Below, piece after piece: positions 24,505 through 31,194 of a DNA stretch of 33,708 bases; position 1 is the first letter of the stretch, and the number at the start of each line of letters is the position of its first letter. The stretch lies in the NCBI GenBank assembly GCA_019119975.1, contig DWVZ01000049.1, positions 1-33,708 of the forward strand, written 5' to 3'. The stretch is from Candidatus Blautia merdavium (lineage in GTDB: Bacteria > Bacillota > Clostridia > Lachnospirales > Lachnospiraceae). Made by a program: the position numbers and the translations under genes. The notes beneath the pieces are model-generated. The model was not told the origin of the DNA. It made no database searches and saw only the letters and a list, made by a program, of their open reading frames with translations.

Positions 24505-25529
24505 TATCTTCTTCCAATCTCTGTGTCATCTGCTCTTACTACCGAATGCTCCCTGATATAAGAAACCACCTGGTCAACGGTTGTAAAAGCAAGTCCTACA
24601 TAAGAATCCGCCGCGCCGTAATAGATGGCGATCCTGCCTGTGGCAGCATCCTGGATGGTAGCGCAGGGGAAGGTTACATTGGGGACAAATCCCCGCTCCT
24701 CATACCATTCTTCCGGAGTCAGAAGGAAATTCTCACAGCGGTATTTCACCACGGAAGGCTGGTCGATATCCAGAATGGCTCCGCCGATGCTGTATACATA
24801 GCCGTTGCAGGTTCCGGTAACTCCATGGTAAAACAGCAGCCAGCCTTCGCTGGTCTCAATAGGCGCCGCTCCGCCGCCGATCTTCACCGATTCCCACCAT
24901 TCCGGGCTTTTGCCCATGACATGGCGGTGTTTTCCCCAGTAGACCATATCCGGGCTTTCTGAGAGAAAGATATCGCCGAAGGGCGTATGTCCGCTGTCGC
25001 TGGGTCTGGAAAGAAGCACGAAATTTCCGTTGATCTTTCTCGGAAACAGCACCGCGTTTCTGTTAAAGGGAAGAAACGGATTCTCCACCCTGGTAAAGGT
25101 CTTAAAGTCTGTGGTCTTTGCCATGCCGATGGCTGCCCCGTAGAAATCCTGGCACCACATGATATAGTAAGTGCCCTCCACCTCTACCAGTCTGGGGTCA
25201 TAAGCATAGACCGGCATAAATTCCTTTCCCTCTTCGTCCTGAAAGGGAATTTTCTCTTTGTCAAAATCCCAGTGGATCCCATCCTGGCTTCTGCCCAGAT
25301 AGATATAAGGAATGCCGTTTACCTGTTCTCCGCGGAACACTCCGATAAACGCCCCTTCATAAGGGATCACGGCACTGTTGAAGATCCGCGCCACTCCTTC
25401 TACAGGATTCCTTCCGATCACCGGATTTTCTGTATATCTCCATAAGGGCATGCTGTCCTTTGCTGTCTCCTGCCGTTCCTGCCAGGGCATGTTGGGCACA
25501 TCTGCCCCGATGATTTTTACCTCGCTCAT
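24504..25529 (-). CDS. GH130_2 beta-1,4-manno-oligosaccharide phosphorylase
   Basis: The 341-residue cytoplasmic phosphorylase is shorter than the GH130_1 neighbour and of subfamily GH130_2 type. Signatures are NPVIGRNPVEGVARIFNSAV, GVFRGEQVNGIPYIYLGRSQDG, the catalytic Asp111 in VYAYDPRLVEVEGTYYIMWC, NRNAVLFPRKINGNFVLLSRPSD, WWESVKIGGGAAPI, LLFYHGV and YYGAADSYVGLA. The enzyme removes single mannoses from the non-reducing end of beta-1,4-manno-oligosaccharides as Man-1-P. The ATG has GGAGGACAGACA before it and lies 38 bases after the inner permease gene. Its stop shares a base with the epimerase start. Subfamily is inferred from sequence; the alternative is mannosyl-N-acetylglucosamine phosphorolysis, which the locus does not favour. 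Confidence 0.93.
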   Translation of the reverse strand: MSEVKIIGADVPNMPWQERQETAKDSMPLWRYTENPVIGRNPVEGVARIFNSAVIPYEGAFIGVFRGEQVNGIPYIYLGRSQDGIHWDFDKEKIPFQDEEGKEFMPVYAYDPRLVEVEGTYYIMWCQDFYGAAIGMAKTTDFKTFTRVENPFLPFNRNAVLFPRKINGNFVLLSRPSDSGHTPFGDIFLSESPDMVYWGKHRHVMGKSPEWWESVKIGGGAAPIETSEGWLLFYHGVTGTCNGYVYSIGGAILDIDQPSVVKYRCENFLLTPEEWYEERGFVPNVTFPCATIQDAATGRIAIYYGAADSYVGLAFTTVDQVVSYIREHSVVRADDTEIGRR

Positions 25530-25567
25530 TGTCTGTCCTCCATATGTTACTTCCTGTCTGATGTTTG

Positions 25568-26422
25568 TCAGCCTTTGACAGCTCCTGCCGCCATACCGCT
25601 GTAGATCTGCTTCTGGAATACAAGAAACAGAATGAAAATAGGGATAATGGTAATCAATACACCGGCACAGATATAGTTGTACTGGTTGCCGTAAGGACCT
25701 GTAAACGTATACAGCGCCGTGGAAATGGTCTTCAGTTCTTTTGACTGCAGATAAAGGTTGGACATATAGTACTCATTGTAAACGCCTACGCCTTTGAGGA
25801 CCAGAGAGGTCACAATGGCTGGCTTTAACAGCGGGAATAAAATCTTAAAGAACACGCCGAAGTAGGTACATCCGTCCATGATCGCCGATTCATCCAGAGA
25901 AACCGACAGATTTTCAAAAAACTGCAGGAAAATATAAATGGAAATAATATCCGTTCCCATCAGCACGATCATATAGCCGTACAAATGATTGATCAGCCCC
26001 AGAGAATACATGATCTGGTAAACCGTTACCTGGGTAGCAATGCCGGGGATCAGAGCCGCGAACATAAATAAGTTCTGGATCACGGCATTTCCTTTGAATT
26101 TAAAACGGTTCAGCACATAAGCCAGCATAGCTCCGATGAATACAGAAACAAAGAGAACCACCACCAGGACAATGGCTGTATTCAAAAAGCCCTGAAGCAT
26201 ATTCGCCTGCTGAAAAGCAATCTTAAAATTCTCAAAGTTTAAAAAAGTAGCCGGCGCGTCCAATGGAGAGGTGGTGTTATATTCCTCTGTGGTCTTAAAG
26301 GCGGTCAGCACACAGACACACACAGGAAGGACTGCGATCACAGCCGCCGCGGTCAGCATCAGATATTTAAATACTGAGAAAACTGCTGAACCTGGACTTA
26401 TTTTCTTTTTTCTCTTATTCAT
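25568..26422 (-). CDS. Sugar ABC transporter permease (MalG type)
   Basis: 284 residues with about six transmembrane helices: one near 15-40, the rest from 75 to the C-terminus. The cytoplasmic EAA loop reads DESAIMDGCTYFGVFFKILFPLLKPA, which docks the ATPase. The C-terminus ends in VFQKQIYSGMAAGAVKG, standard for the CUT1 family. Its ATG overlaps the stop of the partner permease by four bases. With the binding protein and MalF-type permease it forms a carbohydrate importer, here inferred to take up manno-oligosaccharides. No ATP-binding subunit follows, so a shared MsmK/MsmX-like ATPase encoded elsewhere must energise it. Confidence 0.94.
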   Translation of the reverse strand: MNKRKKKISPGSAVFSVFKYLMLTAAAVIAVLPVCVCVLTAFKTTEEYNTTSPLDAPATFLNFENFKIAFQQANMLQGFLNTAIVLVVVLFVSVFIGAMLAYVLNRFKFKGNAVIQNLFMFAALIPGIATQVTVYQIMYSLGLINHLYGYMIVLMGTDIISIYIFLQFFENLSVSLDESAIMDGCTYFGVFFKILFPLLKPAIVTSLVLKGVGVYNEYYMSNLYLQSKELKTISTALYTFTGPYGNQYNYICAGVLITIIPIFILFLVFQKQIYSGMAAGAVKG

Positions 26423-27426
26423 GCTCTGTTTCCTCCTTTCCTTGCTGCCTTTTCTGCTCTCTTTCTCTTTCTTACTGCAGCCTTGGATTCATCTGAGGTT
26501 CCGTCGTCAAAGACATATTTAAAGAACAGTTTCTGTGCCACGGTACATACAATGATGATTGCCAGCAGCACGATCGCCATAGCGCACGCCAGTCCTACTT
26601 TCTGATTTTCATGCGCCAGACGGTTCATGATAACGAAGTAAGTTCCGGTTCCCATGGTACCGTTTGTAATAACGTAAGGCGGCTCGAAGGCGCTTAAGGA
26701 ACCGCTGATGGAAAGGATCAGGTTCAATACTACGATGGACTTGATGCTTGGCAGGATGATGTAGATGAACTGATGCCATTTGTTGGCGCCGTCCAGAGAG
26801 GCTGCCTCATAGAGGTCGGTATCCACAGACATCATAGCGCCCAGGAAGAGGATCATATTCTGCCCGGTATAACGCCATACGGATGTAGCTGCCAGGGAAA
26901 TATTGTTGATGCTTTTATCCTGCAGCCACATGGGGATATTCTCCAGATCCATGCCGAAAATCTGAAGGATGGAGTCCAGGACATAGCCTCTTGCGTAGAA
27001 AAACTTAAAGATAAATCCTACCGCGATTCCGCAGATCAGATAGGGGAAGAACATACATCCTTTGAAAATAGACGCTCCCTTTACCTTAAAGACCATCAGT
27101 GTGGCAAAGAACAATGCCAGCGCCAGCTGCACCACTGCCCCGCCCATATAGTAGACACTGACCAGCAGGGACTGGAAACATTCCGGTCTCTTAAATACGT
27201 CTATGTAGTTTTTCAGCCCCACCCAAACTTTGGGTCCGATGTATTTCATATCGTAGAAGCTGAACTGGATCATTTTTCCAAAAGGAATATAGGTAAATAC
27301 CAAAAGCAGAAGAAGGGGAACAAACAAAAAGGTTATGATCACCAGTCTCTGCTGAATTTTTTTCTGGCTAACCCACTGAGAAAACGTTTTCTTCTCAAGT
27401 GAACCTGCCGTATTCTGCTTTGCCAT
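26419..27426 (-). CDS. Sugar ABC transporter permease (MalF type)
   Basis: 335 residues with a basic cytoplasmic N-terminus of about 30 residues, then six or so helices starting VIITFLFVPLLLLLVFTYIPF. The EAA loop is YEAASLDGANKWHQFIYIILPSIK. The very basic C-terminus (AAVRKRKRAEKAARKGG) is longer than usual and its purpose is unclear. The ATG follows AAGGAGATTCTT. It overlaps the next permease by four bases. The gap to the binding-protein gene upstream carries a stable hairpin that should lower permease expression relative to the binding protein. A perfect operator-like palindrome (AGAAAACGTTTTCT) lies at codons 12-16. Confidence 0.94.
   Translation of the reverse strand: MAKQNTAGSLEKKTFSQWVSQKKIQQRLVIITFLFVPLLLLLVFTYIPFGKMIQFSFYDMKYIGPKVWVGLKNYIDVFKRPECFQSLLVSVYYMGGAVVQLALALFFATLMVFKVKGASIFKGCMFFPYLICGIAVGFIFKFFYARGYVLDSILQIFGMDLENIPMWLQDKSINNISLAATSVWRYTGQNMILFLGAMMSVDTDLYEAASLDGANKWHQFIYIILPSIKSIVVLNLILSISGSLSAFEPPYVITNGTMGTGTYFVIMNRLAHENQKVGLACAMAIVLLAIIIVCTVAQKLFFKYVFDDGTSDESKAAVRKRKRAEKAARKGGNRA
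27379..27392. promoter_or_regulatory. LacI/CcpA-type palindrome inside the MalF-type gene
   Basis: AGAAAACGTTTTCT is a 14-bp perfect palindrome with a central CG, the hallmark of LacI/GalR and CcpA (cre) operators. It lies about 35-48 bases into the permease coding sequence. A repressor bound here could block elongation within the operon. Either the local LacI proteins or CcpA might be the ligand. Confidence 0.5.
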
Positions 27427-27467
27427 AAGAATCTCCTTTCCCGGGATTATCGCATTTCATGAAAAGC

Positions 27468-27491
27468 GGGCTGCCGCACCTACGGCAGCCC
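27468..27491 (-). terminator. Intercistronic hairpin between binding-protein and permease genes
   Basis: GGGCTGCCG (27468-27476) pairs with CGGCAGCCC (27483-27491) across a six-base loop. The minus strand continues GCTTTTC, a weak U-tract. Such hairpins after the first transporter gene usually protect or attenuate the transcript, giving more binding protein than permease. Confidence 0.65.
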
Positions 27492-27507
27492 AGCCATTAC
27501 TTTTCTC

Positions 27508-28887
27508 TTATTCTGTTACTTCTACACCCAGGTTTTCCTGCGCGGAAGTCCATTTTTCATTCCAGGTCTTCATCATGTTGTCCAGTGTATCGCTGTCATA
27601 CAGAGCTGCCTCCAGTACTTCGCTGACTGCATAATCTCCTGTGAGAAGTTCGCTTTCATTGCACATATCGTCATACAGACCTTCTTCTCCATCCTGAGCA
27701 GGATTGTCAGAAAGCAGTTCTGCTCCTTCCAGACCATCCAGGCAGTCCGGCATCTCGCCGCTCTTTAATGCAGGGATGCTTCCCTCATCTGAAAAGATCG
27801 GAGACTCTTCCAGAAGCCATTTTACATACAGCATAGCAGCGATCTGATTGTCTTCGCTTGCCTGGCAGTTAATTCCATAGGAATAGTTTCCTCCGGTGCT
27901 GACATACTGTTTGCCGTCAATGGAAATAGGGAATGGCATATAGCCAATATCGTCGCCCTGGTCTCCGGCTCCCTTAAACTGTTCCACGCACCAGGAACCC
28001 AGTACCATAGTAGCAATCTCGCCGCTGTTGATCTTACCTTTAGAAGACTCCCAATCGCTGGACGCCGGGTCTTCTTCTACCAGTTTCTGATTTACTGCCT
28101 CATAAAGCGTATAGAATACTGCGTAAGGACCTGTCATATCATCTTTTTTGCTGAATGGATCTTTGGTGTGCAGCAGCTTGTTGTTCTTAAAGTCCGGATC
28201 TCCGGTAGCCGCGATTCCTGTGTAATCATTCCATGCGCCCATGGTCCAGCCTGCCGCAAAATTGGTATACAGCGGAATGGCGTCTGTCTTGTCCTGGATC
28301 TGCTTCAGATCGTCAATGAATTCGTCCGGAGTCTTTGGCAGCTCCGTGATGCCTGCTTCTTCCCAGATGCGCTTGTTGTAAGCAACGCCGCTGGCAGTTC
28401 CGCCGTTGGCAATGCCGTATACCACCCCATCGCTGGTCTTTTCCTGGCAGTAATTATAAATGCCGTCCAGCGTATCGAAATCTCCCATAGGAGTGAAGTA
28501 AGTGGAAAGTTCGCTCTTATCCACGCTGGAAGGGATGTAGCAAATATCGCCCCAGTCTCCTGTGGAAAGACGAAGCTGCAGGGATTCTTCGTAATCGGTG
28601 ATTCCTTCATACTCTACCGTAATATTGGGATACAGCTCCATGAACTGTTCTGCATAGCCTTTGTATACCTTGTCTACGATATCGGTCCGGTTGGTAAGGA
28701 TCTTGATATCTGCTTTCACGTCCTGGTAATCCTCTCCAAGAGTAATATCGTTGATCGCCGGTACATTGGCACTGCTGTTTTCACCGCTTGCCTCCTCGGT
28801 CTCCTGACCGCCGCAGGCTGCCAGGGACAGCACCATCATGGATGCCATGGACAGAGCAGCCGCTCTCTTTAATGTTTCTTTTTTCAT
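27508..28887 (-). CDS. Extracellular sugar-binding lipoprotein of the ABC importer
   Basis: 459 residues with a lipoprotein signal peptide: positive MKKETLKR, hydrophobic core, LAAC with lipidated Cys25. A serine/glutamate-rich linker is followed by a family 1 solute-binding fold: IKILTNRTDIVDKVYKGYAEQFMELYPNITVEYEG, GDWGDICYIPS, YGIANGGTASGVAYNKRIWEEAGI and MLYVKWLLEESP. Anchored outside the membrane, it delivers oligosaccharides to the two permeases. It is first in the phosphorylase operon, with GAGGAGG before the ATG and a good promoter at 28,919-28,947. Ligand is inferred from context as (galacto)manno-oligosaccharide, as for the mannan binding protein of Roseburia; sequence alone does not fix it. 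Confidence 0.93.
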   Translation of the reverse strand: MKKETLKRAAALSMASMMVLSLAACGGQETEEASGENSSANVPAINDITLGEDYQDVKADIKILTNRTDIVDKVYKGYAEQFMELYPNITVEYEGITDYEESLQLRLSTGDWGDICYIPSSVDKSELSTYFTPMGDFDTLDGIYNYCQEKTSDGVVYGIANGGTASGVAYNKRIWEEAGITELPKTPDEFIDDLKQIQDKTDAIPLYTNFAAGWTMGAWNDYTGIAATGDPDFKNNKLLHTKDPFSKKDDMTGPYAVFYTLYEAVNQKLVEEDPASSDWESSKGKINSGEIATMVLGSWCVEQFKGAGDQGDDIGYMPFPISIDGKQYVSTGGNYSYGINCQASEDNQIAAMLYVKWLLEESPIFSDEGSIPALKSGEMPDCLDGLEGAELLSDNPAQDGEEGLYDDMCNESELLTGDYAVSEVLEAALYDSDTLDNMMKTWNEKWTSAQENLGVEVTE

Positions 28888-28904
28888 CTTAATTTCCTCC
28901 TCTT

Positions 28905-28947
28905 TTTAAGTTGTTTTAATCTTACCATTAATCTCTTTTAATTTCAA
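28905..28947 (-). promoter_or_regulatory. Promoter and shared operator of the transporter/phosphorylase operon
   Basis: On the minus strand TTGAAA (28942-28947) and TAAGAT (28919-28924) are separated by exactly 17 bases. Overlapping the -10 and likely start is the plus-strand motif TTTAAGTTGTTTTAATCT (28905-28922), which matches 15 of 18 bases of a motif in the GH36 leader (33399-33416). Repression by a local LacI protein is a good inference. Confidence 0.65.
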
Positions 28948-29049
28948 CATTTTCTTTTGATTTATCGTCACTTCTACCATTTTCACAGTTTCAAAACTTG
29001 TTTTTTGGTTATTATTTGCCTAATTTCGCTGTGATTTACCACTTAATTT

Positions 29050-29072
29050 ATTTTTTAATTAAATTAAAAAAT
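29050..29072. promoter_or_regulatory. 23-bp perfect AT palindrome upstream of the transporter operon
   Basis: ATTTTTTAATT (29050-29060) and AATTAAAAAAT (29062-29072) are perfect inverted arms around one A. It lies about 100 bp upstream of the promoter -35, in a 248-bp AT-rich spacer. TTTAATCTAC just beyond it (29079-29088) recurs exactly at 33378-33387, at the GH36 start. Possible auxiliary operator or UP-like element. Confidence 0.4.
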
Positions 29073-29116
29073 TTTAATTTTAATCTACTTTTTAGTTTCA
29101 CACTCTGTATTTACGC

Positions 29117-29151
29117 TCAAAAAAAAGATGCCCGTTTACTCGGACATCTTT
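29117..29151 (-). terminator. Terminator of the GH36-LacI-LacI operon
   Basis: AAGATGCCCG (29125-29134) pairs with CGGACATCTT (29141-29150) with one mismatch. The stop codon of the upstream LacI gene is in the loop. The minus strand continues into eight T residues, making a good intrinsic terminator that separates the two mannan operons. Confidence 0.85.
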
Positions 29152-30149
29152 ACGTTTAAATTTCTCACGCTTTCGCGCTCTATGACCACGCTGTCTATAT
29201 ACCTGGTTCCCCAGTATTTATCATCGCCTTTTATTTTTCCCTGAAGAAGCTTCACTGCCTGATGCGCCATTTGTTTCATATCCACGTTATAGGTAGTCAG
29301 CTTCTCTGCAAAATTGCTGCCGTACAGATAATTGTCATAGCCTACGATGGACACATCCTCCGGCACCCGCAGTCCGCTGCCGGTTAATTGCTCATACAGC
29401 GTCCCGGCTGCCCAGTCACTGTTGCAGACAAAGGCTGTGGGCATATGCTTTGGTATCTCTACCCGGTGCTGTCCCCCTCCCAGATCTCTGTCTTTCAGGA
29501 CCCAGTCCTCCCAGACCCGGATACCAGCCTCCATCAGGGCTTTCTTATATCCGAAATAACGGTCCAGGATATTTTCATTTGCTTCTATGGAACCTACAAA
29601 AGCAATGTCCCGGTGCCCTCGTTCCAGAAGGTAGCGGGTCATCTTATACATCCCCACATAATTACTGGACATCACTGCATCGCACCGGATCCCTTTCATC
29701 TGGAAATCCAGCAGCACGATGGGAACCCCGGCGGCAGCCACCAGTTTCTCCACATAGGAACGGGACATCCAGCCGATGATCATCAGCCCGCTGATGGCTT
29801 TTTCCTTCATCAGCTTGGGCAGCTCTTCCTTTTTCTCAGCATCCAGGGTTATGATCTCCAGCATGGTAACGCTCTGCTGCTTAGACGCCTCATATACCAC
29901 ACGCTGATACAACGCCCAGTAAAAGGAATTTCCCACAGTAATGTATTTTTCAGAAGCGATCACGCCGATCACGGTCCCCTGGGACTGTTTCTCACTTTTT
30001 TTCAGGTCGTATCCCATTTCCCGGGCTGTTTCCTCCACCAGCTGGCGCACATCCTCGCTGACGCCTTTTTTGCCTGACAGGGCATTGGACACGGTCACTA
30101 CACTGACGCCTACCGCAGCCGCAATGTCCTTCATCTTCACCTCTGCCAC
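29136..30149 (-). CDS. LacI-family regulator (second of a tandem pair)
   Basis: 337 residues from a GTG at 30149, seven bases after an AGGAGG that lies in the final codons of the other LacI gene; an ATG five codons later is the alternative. The N-terminal helix-turn-helix is MKDIAAAVGVSVVTVSNALSGKKGVSEDVR. The sugar-binding core runs from about 60 (IGVIASEKYI..., AFVGSIEANEN..., AFVCNSDWAAG, VPEDVSIVGYDN). The hinge segment after MGYDL (KKSEKQSQGTVIGV) lacks the usual PNxxAR.L pattern that kinks operator DNA. It is a clear paralogue of the gene immediately upstream, one base away and co-translated. Likely target: the mannan operons. Likely inducer: a mannan-derived sugar. Confidence 0.93.
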   Translation of the reverse strand: MAEVKMKDIAAAVGVSVVTVSNALSGKKGVSEDVRQLVEETAREMGYDLKKSEKQSQGTVIGVIASEKYITVGNSFYWALYQRVVYEASKQQSVTMLEIITLDAEKKEELPKLMKEKAISGLMIIGWMSRSYVEKLVAAAGVPIVLLDFQMKGIRCDAVMSSNYVGMYKMTRYLLERGHRDIAFVGSIEANENILDRYFGYKKALMEAGIRVWEDWVLKDRDLGGGQHRVEIPKHMPTAFVCNSDWAAGTLYEQLTGSGLRVPEDVSIVGYDNYLYGSNFAEKLTTYNVDMKQMAHQAVKLLQGKIKGDDKYWGTRYIDSVVIERESVRNLNVKMSE

Positions 30150-30150
30150 C

Positions 30151-31170
30151 CTATTCCCTCCTCATCTTTACCGTATTCCCCAGGACAATGCTGCCTCCTA
30201 CGATCCGCACGCCCCTGGCGCGGGCTTTTCCCTCAATCCTTTTGAGCAGGGTATTCACACTGATCTGGACAAGGACTTTCTCATCATTTTCGTAGGTGGT
30301 CAGCTTGATTCCCTCGGAAAGCTGGGCTTTATAATCATCGAAGCCGACCACAGAGACATCCTCCGGCACCTGTACGCCCCGTTCCTTTAATTTCCCGATC
30401 AGGATTCCGGCAGTTTTATCACAGTTGCATACAAACGCCTGAGGCAGCCTCTCCGGCAGTTCAAACGCGATGCGGTAGCCGCCGTTCTCAAAATCCCGGT
30501 CCGGCAGCACACGCTGCTGGGCGTCCTGGATCCCTGCCTGCTGCAGGGCTTTGCAATATCCCAGATATCTGTCTGTAATATTTTTGGTGGCGCAGGGAGT
30601 TCCCACAAACATCAGGTCCCGGTATCCCTGTTCCAAAAGAAGCTGGGTCATCTGGGTCATACCGCCGAACCCATCTGTAACAATGCAGTCAATATCCTCA
30701 TACACATCGTAATAGTCCACGCATACCACCGGTACCTGGTACGCGCCCCGGATTGCCTGTATATATTCCCGGCGCAGCTCCCCGATCAGGATCAGCCCGG
30801 CAATCTTCTGCTCCATAAACGGTTCAAAGGGGCCTATCAGCATCTCCTTTTCATAGGTCACGACCTCCAACACTGTCAAATGCCCTTTTTTCTGCACTTC
30901 TGCCGCGATCCGCTGATAAATATCCATATAGAACGAGGGAAACTCTTTGACATATTTTTCCGCTACTGCCACGCCTATGATATAAGAGCCCCTCTCCTTT
31001 TTCTCCCTGGGTTTGCTCTGATAACCCATGGCAAGGGCAGTCTCCTGTATTTTTTTCCTCAGGGCATCACTGACTCCCTTTTTTCCCTGAAGGGCATTGG
31101 ACACTGTAACAATACTGACATCCAGAGCCTGTGCGATATCTCCCAGTTTTACACTTTTTTTCTGCACCAT
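30151..31170 (-). CDS. LacI-family regulator (first of a tandem pair)
   Basis: 339 residues. The helix-turn-helix is KLGDIAQALDVSIVTVSNALQGKKGVSDALRKKI, whose recognition region differs from the neighbour's only slightly (SIVTVSNALQGKKGVS against SVVTVSNALSGKKGVS). The two may therefore read similar operators. The core domain carries IIGVAVAEKYVKE, GLILIGELRREY, FVGTPCATKNITDRYLGY, AFVCNCDKTAG and VPEDVSVVGFDDYK. The hinge (SKPREKKERGS) again lacks the standard leucine lever. ATG 31170 has AGGAG about 11 bases upstream, so translation may rely on coupling to GH36, which ends 24 bases before. It has probably diverged in effector from its sister, since the core domains are much less alike. Confidence 0.93.
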   Translation of the reverse strand: MVQKKSVKLGDIAQALDVSIVTVSNALQGKKGVSDALRKKIQETALAMGYQSKPREKKERGSYIIGVAVAEKYVKEFPSFYMDIYQRIAAEVQKKGHLTVLEVVTYEKEMLIGPFEPFMEQKIAGLILIGELRREYIQAIRGAYQVPVVCVDYYDVYEDIDCIVTDGFGGMTQMTQLLLEQGYRDLMFVGTPCATKNITDRYLGYCKALQQAGIQDAQQRVLPDRDFENGGYRIAFELPERLPQAFVCNCDKTAGILIGKLKERGVQVPEDVSVVGFDDYKAQLSEGIKLTTYENDEKVLVQISVNTLLKRIEGKARARGVRIVGGSIVLGNTVKMRRE

Positions 31171-31194
31171 ATCCGGCTGCTCTCCTCTCCATTT

